Shown here: one piece after another, positions 21,733-32,500 of the stretch
Position numbering within the stretch: the first letter of the stretch is position 1
Layout: each line of letters begins with the position of its first letter
From: Lepidostoma basale
Taxonomy: Eukaryota > Arthropoda > Insecta > Trichoptera > Lepidostomatidae
NCBI GenBank assembly: GCA_022606425.2
Contig: JAHDVF020001359.1
Location: 186,001 to 250,000, forward strand
Length of the DNA: 64,000 bases
Direction of reading: 5' to 3'
Notes under the pieces: generated by a model
What the model was told of the DNA's origin: nothing
The model's input: the letters and a program-made list of their open reading frames with translations, nothing else
The model's database searches: none
Made by a program: the position numbers and the translations under genes

Positions 21733-22777
21733 GGGGAGATGTAGGCAATGGGAGTCAGTTGGCAATGGGAGTCACCCCTTTAATTCGAAAACAATACGCG
21801 TGATGGCGGTTCCAGTGACGTCATACGCTAGCTGTTTGCCGGTAACATCCGCGGTAGGCAGCTTACTCAGTTCGCATCACGTGCTAGAGAGTAACAAGTT
21901 TTCGGGCCCTTCTGATCTAATTTTTCGAGTGGACAAATCCGAAGGTAAGGATCAAACTACTGAGTGTTTCTTTTTGCGCTTGTGATATGTAATGACTAAA
22001 GCATTTTAGATCGTAATTTCAAACTCATTTTACCACTATCACTTTTTTACCGATGTAAGCAATCGGAGTCAGGTGACCCTTATTGTTAACATTTCCTGTC
22101 TTCGATAAAATAATCTTATTTTTGGTTTGTAGATACCGAACGTTCATCCTAGAAAGACAAATAAGGTTAACTGGTCTATAGCTAACCTGAAAAAGGCCGT
22201 GGAGCTCATCGATGAACAAGGTTATTCAATAAGAAAAGCCGCGAAAACAATGAACATCCCATTTTCGAGTCTTCAGAAGAGGTACGCGAAAAAAATAGAT
22301 AAAGAAGAAAATTCTGCAGGAATCGAACAATACTTCAGCGTCAGATATGAACATTGATGACTTGTACCAGGACGACAAAAACGACGATGCAGAAGATTCT
22401 GACAACCAATGTCTTGTATGCGGCGAATTCGGGCGAGATAATGAGATGTGGTTCCGATGCACTTAATGTGGGCTTTGGGCTCATTCAGATTGCACTGGGT
22501 GGGACTCAGCTTGCAATTATGTGTACGATTTGTGTTGACCCCCATTGTCAACATGCTGATCACCATTGCCAACAGATGTGGGCAATGGTGGTCAAACCTG
22601 TTTTTTTTTTAATGATTATTGTTCCAAAAGTAAAAGGCCAAAGTGATTAAAGGTGATCTCAATTAATAGTTTAATAACTAAAGTTTATAATAAGGCTTAA
22701 GCAATAAATAGTTAACTGATAGTTTTTTTTTTTTTTTCAATTCTCGCTTAAGTGACTCCCATTACCTACATCTCCCC
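21733..22777 (+). mobile_element. pogo-like DNA transposon, internally deleted
   Basis: Terminal inverted repeats GGGGAGATGTAGGCAATGGG (left, from 21733) and its mirror ending at 22777 are flanked by TA at 21731-21732 and 22778-22779, the Tc1/mariner/pogo target signature. Inside each end further copies of a GGCAATGGGAGTCA-like block occur in both orientations (21743, 21762, about 22053, 22533, 22561, 22579, 22753), reading as transposase-binding subterminal repeats. The 1.05-kb body encodes remnants of a pogo-type transposase: an N-terminal helix-turn-helix and a C-terminal zinc finger, without the catalytic core between them. A T17-like run lies at about 22722-22738. Confidence 0.88.
22133..22535 (+). 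pseudogene. pogo-type transposase remnant: psq helix-turn-helix joined to zinc finger
   Basis: A plausible acceptor (TTTGGTTTGTAG, ending 22132) precedes a frame reading VNWSIANLKKAVELIDEQGY then SIRKAAKTMNIPFSSLQKRY, a pipsqueak/CENP-B-type DNA-binding helix-turn-helix. After about 20 more codons the frame shifts by one and continues DNQCLVCGEFGRDNEMWFRC, stop, CGLWAHSDCTGWDSACNYV, DLC, a PHD-like C4HC3-style zinc finger seen at the C-terminus of many insect pogo-like transposases. The DDE catalytic domain (normally about 200-300 residues between them) is absent. One stop codon falls inside the finger, replacing the residue between two cysteines. A possible upstream donor AAG|GTAAGG is at 21943. 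Confidence 0.8.
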
Positions 22778-23090
22778 TACTATTCGCCATTTTCTGAAGT
22801 GGACCTAATGTCTGCTATAAAATTATGCTCTTCTATTAAGCCTTATTTAGTTGCAACCTTAGCTAAATTGGAAAATTATTTCAGGAGAAAGAAAGTCGAG
22901 AACACATTGAATTTTTGTTTGAGGATTCTTATTACCAAGACACCGGTAAAAATGGACGTTCGTAAATTGAAAGTTGACTATTTTGGAGCGAAACAGGTTG
23001 ATATATAATATATAGGGTGTCCCTTCTGTGTCTACCGCATGTCTTTGCTTCCCATAAAGTATTAAATATTACATACATATTGTTTTAATA
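22778..23090. other. spacer, nothing recognised
   Basis: A 69-codon plus-strand frame at 22799-23008 shows no family resemblance. Confidence 0.35.
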
Positions 23091-23350
23091 GGCGGGCCAC
23101 ACTGTGATAAACAAGCTGGTTTGGAACCAAAATTTGTATACTGAATGTTATTACTCAAACTTAAACCATGTTCTAGACGTAGTAAAAACGTCGATTTTAG
23201 TAAACCATGAGTTAAACCGCGGATGTTTCTGCATACGGTTATCCTTTCAACAAACATGGTACGTTTATCTCTCTTCCTCGCATTATTTTACCCGGCGTAG
23301 AATGAGATAGAAGCCCTATACAACCGATGTTTATCACAGTGTGGCCCGCC
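23091..23350. mobile_element. 260-bp MITE with 23-bp perfect inverted ends
   Basis: The left end (23091-23113, GGCGGGCCACACTGTGATAA...) and right end (23328-23350) are exact reverse complements over 23 bp. TTAA occurs within two bases outside each end, hinting at a piggyBac-like target, but the exact duplication is not readable. The interior holds further inverted pieces (TTAAACCATG near 23160 and CCATGAGTTAAACC near 23205). No transposase frame. Confidence 0.85.
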
Positions 23351-23529
23351 TTTAAATGTGAAATCATCTGTAAAGCGACAGGCATTAACAATCTTCGTTG
23401 TTTAAAAAAAATAAGTGAAAGTCGTTCATTTCATGTGGTTAGTGTTTTTTTACGAGAAATATTTGCCGTTTTATGAGTGACTTTGTTTTTTTTTATTATT
23501 AAAATAGACTAACACCAAAGATTTTAATG

Positions 23530-23664
23530 AGTGATATTAGAATGTATTGTATTGTACAATGATCAAACTGAGCAGAAATAGCTCGTTATTATGATGAAGG
23601 AATCGGGTCGTATCCAGACTCGAACCCAAGTCCCCTGGATCAGGAGCCAAGCGGTATATCCCTT
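23530..23664 (-). mobile_element. tRNA-related SINE head (second family)
   Basis: Read on the minus strand: GGGATATACCGCTTGGCTCC, CCTGATCCAGGGG, then GGTTCGAGTCT (B-box-like) and TCATCATAATAACGAGC downstream. It looks tRNA-like but the acceptor stem does not close, so it is not a tRNA gene. Only one copy in the window. Confidence 0.4.
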
Positions 23665-24260
23665 ATTTTTTCTACAGTTTTATGTAAAAACTAATACTTA
23701 CTCTTATACTCCTATACAACTGCATAAATTACAAGCAAGAGTGAAATGTAATTTTTCCCTGTGAGTACATTTACGTTTACAGAATCTCTCTTGATATGGC
23801 TGCGATCCGGGATCATCTATTTCGGATCTGCTCTTTTTAAGTGGTTGCGTTGAATCCTTGCAGGTACTTACCGCGGAGCTGGGTACGAATAGGAAATATT
23901 GTCATTTCTCCTCTCGGCAGGACGCGGCTGATCCAAAATGGACCGCGGAATCCGATAAGCCCCGAAGATTATATCGTTTAGCCCGAATAGAAGGGGTGCA
24001 TTATTTACACGGGGAAGGCACACGTTTTCGAGGGAAGAAACAGCATCGCAAATTTGGGTTCGGGTGAAAACACCACTCGGAGTTTTCGAAAACGATATAT
24101 TTCCACCAAAATCTTTCTTCAGATTCATCCCTGATTATTCACCATGATCTGTACCCTCATCTTAATTTTGTGTCTAAAGGTTCGTCCTAGAATTTGTTTA
24201 ATAGCTGTTTCTTCATCTGATTCATATTTTTGATCTAAATATGGAATCCTGAACGGAACC

Positions 24261-24580
24261 TGACGAAACAAGGAAGAAACGCAAGGCAGATGATTTCATC
24301 ATAAGTAAAATTAAAAAAAGTATCCCTGAGATGGTTTGGACATGTGGAGCGAATAGACGAGAGAAGAACGGCTAAAATGTTGTATACAAGCTGTGTGGGT
24401 GGAAAGATATGCCGTGGAAGACCAAGGAAAGCATGGCATGAATCAAATACTAAAAGGCGGCCAAATTCGAAGTCGGAAAAATCGACGAGCGTGCATGTTA
24501 CGATGCATGAATGTAGAGGAAGCTGGAGAGGTATGTCAGGACAGAGGAGTATGGCGGGGTTATCCTCTGGCTACCCCTAG
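24261..24580 (+). mobile_element. RTE-like LINE 3' fragment (diverged subfamily)
   Basis: TGACGAAACAAGGAAGAAAC onward parallels the LINE ORF (DIRKECRAEEG region to YP). Intact pieces read CRGRPRKAWHESN and RSRKNRRACMLRCMNVEEAG, EVCQDR in two frames. No TTAG tail; cut at the 3' end near TACCCCTAG. Same subfamily as 1651-2124. Confidence 0.78.
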
Positions 24581-24754
24581 ACAAATATTTTGCATTACTC
24601 CTCGGTGAGTTGGATCATGTTGGGCGAATATATTTAAGATTCTTATTCCCGCACATCCCATTTCATTTTACACGGTCCAACGTTTAAGAACATACAAATA
24701 AAGGGGCAGGTAATGGTTTAAAAACGAAAAAAGCGAAATTCGGTATAAATTGTA

Positions 24755-24760
24755 TTTATT
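24755..24760 (-). terminator. candidate polyadenylation signal
   Basis: AATAAA on the minus strand, 1.65 kb past the receptor stop codon, in the right orientation. Not the only AATAAA in the area. Confidence 0.3.
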
Positions 24761-26147
24761 TATAATACATGTTACAATTAGATACGACAAACTGGCGCTC
24801 ACGGTAGTGGCGGCCGACCAGACAATAAATATTCTTTGTTCCGCGTAACAAAACCTACACTCACTCTTTCATTCTTCCCGCAAAGGAATTTTTCTACAAC
24901 ATTTACAATTCTTAAAATAAATCCTACCCATCAATTGGTAAAAAGGGTCAATTTTAATTCGAATGATTACAATTGCGATGGGTGTTTTCAATGAGCTCGG
25001 TTTGGGGAACACTCAGATATTTTAGTCGCGTGGATTACAATAAATATTTACTACTTTACATGAATCGACGGTCCAATTATTCGAATTACAACTGACCCTG
25101 GCGTTTAGGTATAAAAAATATATACAATAATCGATTTACATAAAATAAAAAACCAAAAGTATCGTAAAAAATGTGATAATTACATCTTAACAAAGATTAC
25201 TGAAATTGTGAAGAATAAATAATATTTACAAAAATGTACAAAATTACGCAAGTTTTGGCGGTTACTATCCTTACAGTCGACATGAAGATAAACTTTTCAT
25301 GGAAACTGCAACACTGCAGGAACACTATACATCTGTGGTACGCTTTATTTAACACATAGGCGTGTACTTTAAACAAAATTAGGTACGATTTACACTATTC
25401 ACTGGTAAAGTAAGAATTTCGAAACGACGAGCTTACGACACTTTCCGCGAGCCACCTCGGCGGACTTCCCTACGCTTACTAACTTATTCGGAGGCATTTC
25501 TGTCCCACTACTTGGCACACTTGCTACATACATTCATCACCCACCGCGGCCTTCACCCTTCCCAGCTCAGCCGCCGATACTGTCATGTTTCACGCGAATT
25601 AGCCCCATTTACACATTAGTTTCGCTTGATCACATAGATAACGGCAAGTCATTTTACGGAAATATTGGGTTGCGAACGAACACGAAGAATGTGGCAGATT
25701 CAAGAAAAAACGTTTTACCAACTCCGAAATATTCATTTGATTCGACGAGTCTTTTATTAGGAAACTGCACACGGAATGATTTCTACATCGATCGACTGGT
25801 CTAATGTTGCATGGATCGTTTAGATTGACCGATGATTCGCGCCGCGTGTACATAGCATCGCTCCTCATATGGAGTGAGCAACTGTGAGGGACCGAGGGAC
25901 ATGCTTCTGAGAGAACAATCCTGTTTTCACGATCGTTGAAAAAATATATATTATATATAATAATATCGTACCGTTAGTTAATACAAAAACATTCATTTCG
26001 TTTACATTTGACTATGGATACGCTGCATTAAGCCCGATCAGGTTTCTCCGAACTGTTCTAGATTATCACGAATTCTAAATTTAACTTACGCAATACACGT
26101 ATAACACAATACGGCCATCAAACCACGCGAGAAATATCACAACAGCT

Positions 26148-26205
26148 CGACATGAGACATGAGGCATCAGGCATGAGGCATCAGGCATCAGACACGAGAC
26201 AACTG
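26148..26205. repeat. short minisatellite
   Basis: Tandem 7-8-bp units of the form GGCATCA, GGCATGA and GACATGA, about six to seven copies with small variations. Confidence 0.7.
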
Positions 26206-26415
26206 ACGTTTGTGCAAACAACGACAACGATTTCCAAACATCGACCCTAGCTTTGTAAACGGTGCGAGTTGTTTTGACACATTCCACGTTTGACTAAACA
26301 TCCATTAACCCACTGCGGACTGCAATCCTGGCACAATGCCGAACCAATATCTTCAGTGCTTGCTACTCTTACATTATTTAATCACTTTTTAATATAAAAA
26401 GTTCATTTAACTGAA

Positions 26416-26527
26416 CTAAACGTATCTGGTGAGCTGCGTGTAGAAGTCTTGGAGAAATATCTGAAGCTGGGGGAGAGTCGGTCTCTCGTCCGGGGACATG
26501 GCCCAGCAGTAGGCCATCACAGCGAAC
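26416..26527 (-). CDS. drl: receptor exon 6 (kinase C-lobe end and stop)
   Basis: Acceptor CCTCAG|G at 26528, stop TAG at 26416-26418. Encodes FAVMAYCWAMSPDERPTL and the tail QDFYTQLTRYV, the W-x(6)-RP block that ends tyrosine kinase domains plus the family C-terminal YV. Confidence 0.94.
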
Positions 26528-29500
26528 CTGAGGACAAAAAAGGTTTCTAATTAAACCAGGTGTTATACTCGGAGCGGAAAGGTAAGGCATTGCGACAATC
26601 GAATTTCATCGGATATTAGAAACGCGAAGTGAAATTTGAAGAATTTTATACCACTTGATTAGAAGTTAAATAGAATAATAAAGCAATGGCGTACTCACAG
26701 TTCATCCGGGCAGTTGACCGGCTGCGCCAATCTGTATCCGTCGCGAAGGTAGGCGGCCATCTCGAAGGGGTCTATCTCCAGGTAGGGCTGCTGCGCGAGC
26801 GTGGTCAGCTCCCAGAGCAGCACGCCGAAGGCCCAGGCGTCCGAGGCGGGCGAGAAGCAGCGCCGCTGCAGAGCCTCGGCCGCCAGCCACTTGACGGGCC
26901 GGTTCTCGTTGTCGCCCAGGCAGTGGTAGTCCGCGGGGAACAGGTCCCGCGACAGCGCGTTGTCCGTGATCTGCACGCGCAGCTTGTCGTCCACACTGCG
27001 CCAATACGACATACGGTCATTCAAACTACGGTCCACTCTCCAATAATAGAATAACACGCCCATTTAAGGACAAGTTAGCAAGTAACGAACAGCTTGCTCA
27101 ATATATATAAAATAATACTTAGGTAAGTACACGTGTATTTGAGAATATTCTAGAAACTGATATATCTAGATTGTAAAAAAGAAATCAATACAAACACAAA
27201 CATACGTACAAATTATTGTATTAATACCATAAATAATATGGATAACCCTCGATGGATTTTTCTGGTCAAAAGGAATAATTAAATAGAAATCAACGTCAGA
27301 ATACAGGTTGATCTGTTGATGCGAGGATGATAAACCGTAAATGGGACAACTGTAAATGGGCGGAGAGCCAGCCAAAGGGCCTCTAGGCGGCAAGTAGTGA
27401 TTAAAAATGAATTAGGCCTATAGAGTACTTACACGCAATTTCTTGCCGCTATGTCCCTGTGAACGAGGTGTTTTTTATGAAGATACTGTAGTCCTTGCGA
27501 AACCTGCAACGCCATGTCCACAACCTCCTGGGTGGTGAGCGTGTGCGCCACGCCTTCAGCGGAGACTTTGCACTTCTGCAAGAACTTCTTCATGTTGGTG
27601 TAGCCCCCGTGCGGGTAGATGAGGAAGGGGGCTGTGTGGTCTTCTATGGACACGCCCAGCACGCTGAGCACGTTCCTGTGCTGAAGCCCGTACATGGCCA
27701 TGCCCTCCTGCAGGAGCAAGGACACCTGCACCTGGGACGCGTGCTCCGTCACAGTCTTCACGAGAACCTCCTGCTCCCGGGAGTCTTCGTCCGTGTAGGA
27801 ACCTCGGTACACGCGCCCGAAGGTGCCCTCCAAAACCACGCTACGAAGCCTCACCCGACACCTGAGAATAAGAAAAAAAAAACACGTATTGAGATAAAAT
27901 ATACTCCTCAACTGCAGGTGACAGGCGACAGCTGGAACCAGCACTCCCCAAAGATTAGGGGCAGTCAAAGAATTGCTGAACCAAATTTAGTTTAATATTT
28001 CTCGCCAACCATTTTGAGTGAATGAAAACTACATTGATAGAAGATACAGACATATGACAAAACAAAGATAGATAATAATACTTCACGCTATTTTTATTAT
28101 TTAGCTAATCAGATCCATCAAATTAAAGATGTCTCCACCCGCCGCCATGGCGTGCCGTGCAATTTGGTTTGATTTACTGTAAATTAAAGTCAACAGTTTA
28201 ATTGACGATAAAATATCGCGCAGCAGAAAAACCACTTGCGCGATAATGATGATGTCTGATGGTTCGAGTTTCACCAACCGTGGACCCAAAATAAACATAT
28301 ATTTTGTATAACTTAAAGCGGCGGTAAAGAAAAGACGCAAAAATGAACGTTTACAAAGAAGTTGTTTCAAATGGTTATATGGAAAACGCTGTAAAGATTC
28401 CTTACATTGGCTGTATTAAGTTATGCTAACCCACCAAGGAGCTGAAACAGTCACGGGCAGTCTTGGAGTTATACCGATACGAGAACTAACGCCTGCGGAG
28501 CCGTGGTGTTACATGTAGCACTATGGGTAACACGAATCAAGCCACCGTATAGCCCCACCATTTTACACGAATGAAATAGCCACAAGAGCCAAACCTCAAT
28601 AAACCTGAAGATCTGAGTCTATCGAAGGACGCAAGCTTATCTTCTCCGGTTTATAAATAAATTAGAATGCAGTTTATAAAAGGCGAATACAAAATAAACA
28701 AGCCAAGCGAGGTGAGAATGCGATATTAAATTTAGTATCAACAGTCGTTTATTCGGAGATAAATAAATAAATAACAGTTATAAAATACATAAGCCAGCGA
28801 TAAGGCGAGAGGTTATTAGTGGCGCAGTCCACCGCGCGCCCGTCCGCCGCGCCGGAACACTCGGCAATAACATACGAGCATAATGTAATATGTAGAATAC
28901 TTGATCCGCGCCCGTGCCGGGACCCGGGACTGTGGCCCTTCTCCGATAGTTGCGGGGATACTTTATTGATCAATTGCTAGACTTAGAGACGATCGGTTTA
29001 AAATTAAAATTATTATTTAAAATCTGCAAAAAGAGTAAACTTAAACTTACGAGTATATCAATTGTCATTATTTTTGTAAATAATTTCATCTCTCAACAAG
29101 ACGTGAAGGAATGCCACGAGCAGCCCCGCTGTCTTAAAGCGACGCCGTTTACCAATTGAACCTGAATTGTTATCCGCCCTACAATATTACCCGACTGCCC
29201 GGGGCCCTATTCTAGCACCTAAATCACTTTCGACAACGTTCTCCACTATGTACTACGTATCGGCTGTCGGATCACCGTATAAAGAGAATACTCAGTCGAA
29301 TATATACGAAAAGAGATCGAGAAAAAGGGAGATAATCACACTTTAATTTTAAGATGTGTCCATTCGTGCGGCTAGTGGCTGTGTTGAGTGTGTTGTCGCA
29401 AGTACAAATTAGTGTGGATTAATTGGGATTTCTGTTAGATTAGAGATATAGCCTACAAGTCTAAATACGTTCCACCTCCGCGACGCCCGGAAGCTGGACA

Positions 29501-32500
29501 TTTCGCAGATCGCGCCTTCGGCTTCTCATGACCGGTCTCGTGGAATAGCCCTCCTCGCCCAGGTGCAGGTGGTTGCGGCCGGGCCGGGCGACAGTCCCAG
29601 GCGACCCGGCCGATTAGGCGGCTCGTTAGCTGTTCCGGGCGACGATGTTCCCCATTTATCCCATCGCCTCCTTAATTAAGCCCGTGTTCTTCGTTAGGTA
29701 CTCCTCCGTAACGCGCGGGAACAGTCATACCGCGGTGGAAGTTACAAATATCTTTAATCCAATGTTTAGATGCACAATGCTTACTAGGCCTTACTGATCA
29801 ATTCCTTTGCGATTTGGTGACTATTTTCTACATACGAGTCATTAATTCGTAAAAATGTATCGAAACAATATCAAAATATGATAATCATACTTACTCGTGA
29901 CGCGTGGCCCAGTCAAGTACATTTACAAGAGTGGTCGTATTCGAATTATTCCAGAATTAGGATACGCACACTACGGTGCTCCATTCTGTTGTTCTACTGA
30001 GCTCCTAGTCGGGCCTCGGCTCGAGGGATGTTAATCGCGCAGGACAGCACGGGCAGGCCAAATAAGAACTTTAGAAAAAATCTCGCAGCAGATGTACGGC
30101 CGGTATATTTGTATTGAGCCATCCGGATTGAAATTAATTGTGTGCCTTTCATACCCAATTTGGAGAGAGAAATTGAGCGCGGCGACTTCGGAGCGCGCGG
30201 CTGCGAGGAACCCGAGGCGGTGGTGAATAAATCATCGCGGCCAACGAGGATAGCTAATTGATCGGCCGATCAGCGACCCGCCCGGCCTGTTGTTACCTCG
30301 CGAGCTGTGATTAACGCCGCGTCTGCACTTGCCACCGCGGGCCGCACCGGCTGCAGCGCCGCTCGGACCTCCTTCGGAGGAACGCTATTGCCCGAGTGGC
30401 GCGAGGACTAGAGGAGACCCGCTACATCCAGAACTTGTTAGCATAAGTAGAGAGACGAATGTTATTTATGTTGTCGTGTCACGAAACCCGCCCGGCCTCA
30501 CGCTGGGCGGAGTAATTGCGGGATTATGGGAAAATATGCAAACATTAAATACGCCACAAGTGGAACGCGCAAACTATTTAGAAACTCGTTATAGCTATCC
30601 TGAGAGCCACCGACATTTCCGTGAGAACCTTGTAACAAAACAAAAATGTACCTTTGAATGGTTAATTCCGCTATCCTCTCGTGCAAATCTTTGGATCTCT
30701 CGTCCACTACGGAGTAGCTGGGCATTCTCCTGAAGCTGGCGTAGCTCCCGCCCGACTTGCAGGAGGAGCCGCTGGTGCCCGTGAAGGCCGTGTGCGGTAT
30801 GGCGGTGTCCACGGACAGGAAGGTGGTGTGGGCTTGGGCGCTGGACCGGGACCTCGCGTCCTGCAGCATCTCTCCCTGCCTTCGGGCCTTGTTGTTCCTC
30901 ACGTAGCACGTGGCCACCAATAGGGTGACAACGGCTATCATTACCAAGGCGCACCCTACCGCGATGTAGAAGATGTTCGCGGACGTGGTTTCCGTGGGTG
31001 CGGAGTCCACCGAGACGTGAGTGCTCTGAGTCCGGCGGTTCAAATCCTCCTTGAGGCAAATCTTCTTTCTTCTGAAGTTGAGGCGAGTGATATTGTTGGC
31101 GGCCTTGTTGAGCGTGATGTTGATGGTGATAGACACGTCCACCTCGGCGGCCAGTTGGCCGGAGCAGGGCAGGGCCACGCGGAAGGTCTGCGCCGCCGTG
31201 GGGATCACTCCGGAGCGGCTCACGTTGAGGGGCGCCGCCGAGATGGCCAGCGGGTTGGACACATCCACGTTGATGGCGTACGGCAACTGCAAACATATAG
31301 GTATTACGTATTATTACACCACATGCATACACAACATTCTACAAAAACCGAGACAAGGAGCAGATATGCATAGCATGATAATATCAACAGAAAATTTCTC
31401 CGCCATACCGTGAACGCGAAGAAACCAGTTTCAAATATGATGTTAGTTTAAGAACACGTTTGCCAACAGACGCGCGTAATCCGTAATCAAGACCGCAGAT
31501 GCAAGTCGACGAAAGGAAAATGATTACTTTCGTTGTAAGAATAATCCAATTTGGAAGAGGTACTCGTACTCGTACATCTCAGTCCAAGTCGACTCTCGGA
31601 CGTAGTTATTTAAATCATTCGATAAATTGTATGCAACCACTCGCCCGCTAGGGTCACTGCTCGTCGCAACTGAACTCAACCCGCTATTTCAATGGATGAA
31701 GAATGTCACCACGCTTTTGGTAGGTAGTTGAATGCATGGGGTACATCGGGAAGGGTGGATAAAGACTTAGTGCACCATGGATCATGATATTTGGAACTGC
31801 TCAGGTTAATATTCGCGTCCCGCTCGTGAGTCTCGAGCCGAATTAAGATGTCAGTGGTCAAAATGTCTACAGCAAAATAAACATTGACTAAAAATCGATT
31901 ATGATAATCGAGAGAACAGAGTTCTTTGTTCAAACAAAAAATGCGAAAATCGATCGCGAGCTACGGTAAGTGGTCCGAAACAATACTCCGGCAGTACACG
32001 GGAAAATATAACCTGTAATTTCAAACCAAACCGAATATTGAGAGAATACTTCGCGCTCCTTACTGTGATTGCTCAATTCTTATGGAAATTTTTTGATGGA
32101 AAAAACGAATTTGATTTATTATGCAATCGTTGATTTATACAATCATACAACGAGCACGCCAGGAATGTGTTAACCTTTGGCATATACTCGTACATTAATT
32201 GTGCGAGAAGCCGGGAACATCTGGACGGGTGTGTGGCGTTTCTAACCACCAGCCCTCGCGCCGGTAGGATAAAAGGATGGACGGCCACATATTACGACCC
32301 CTCGGGTGAACTATGGCTCTGTCCCAAGCTTATCAATATCACCCAGATTGCTAAGATGGCGCCCAATCACGGGTGGAGGAGAAATATTCCTGATCATTAG
32401 ACATATTTATATCGCGTTAGAATAAGTTTGTTCAAATACAATTAGCAGAATAATCAAAAGTCGTCAATTTTAAGGTTACAGTTGTACAGGAACTGACTTC

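Larger units (their letters stand above)
24735..26415 (-). other. probable 3' UTR of the Derailed/RYK gene
   Basis: This lies directly downstream of the stop at 26416 on the minus strand and contains no repeat or other gene. A polyadenylation hexamer AATAAA (minus strand, 24755-24760) lies near its far end; another candidate is at about 25346. Contains an about 55-bp minisatellite of GGCATCA/GGCATGA units at 26148-26205. The extent is inferred, not shown. Confidence 0.4.

Noticed and set aside
23580..23664. tRNA gene on the minus strand
   Set aside because: tRNA-like blocks only; acceptor ends do not pair. Kept as a SINE-like fragment.
26378..26590. 70-codon minus-strand frame overlapping exon 6
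   Set aside because: Wrong frame relative to the spliced kinase; the phase-correct frame gives the conserved kinase end.
26686..27054. Long plus-strand open frame over the kinase exon
   Set aside because: Antisense shadow of GC-rich exon 5; the minus strand carries conserved kinase motifs and splice sites.
27495..27995. 166-codon plus-strand frame
   Set aside because: Antisense shadow of exon 4 running on into the intron.
30595..31332. 245-codon alternative minus-strand frame over exon 3
   Set aside because: Frame-shifted shadow of the WIF/transmembrane exon; low-complexity G/R/H-rich product and no family match.
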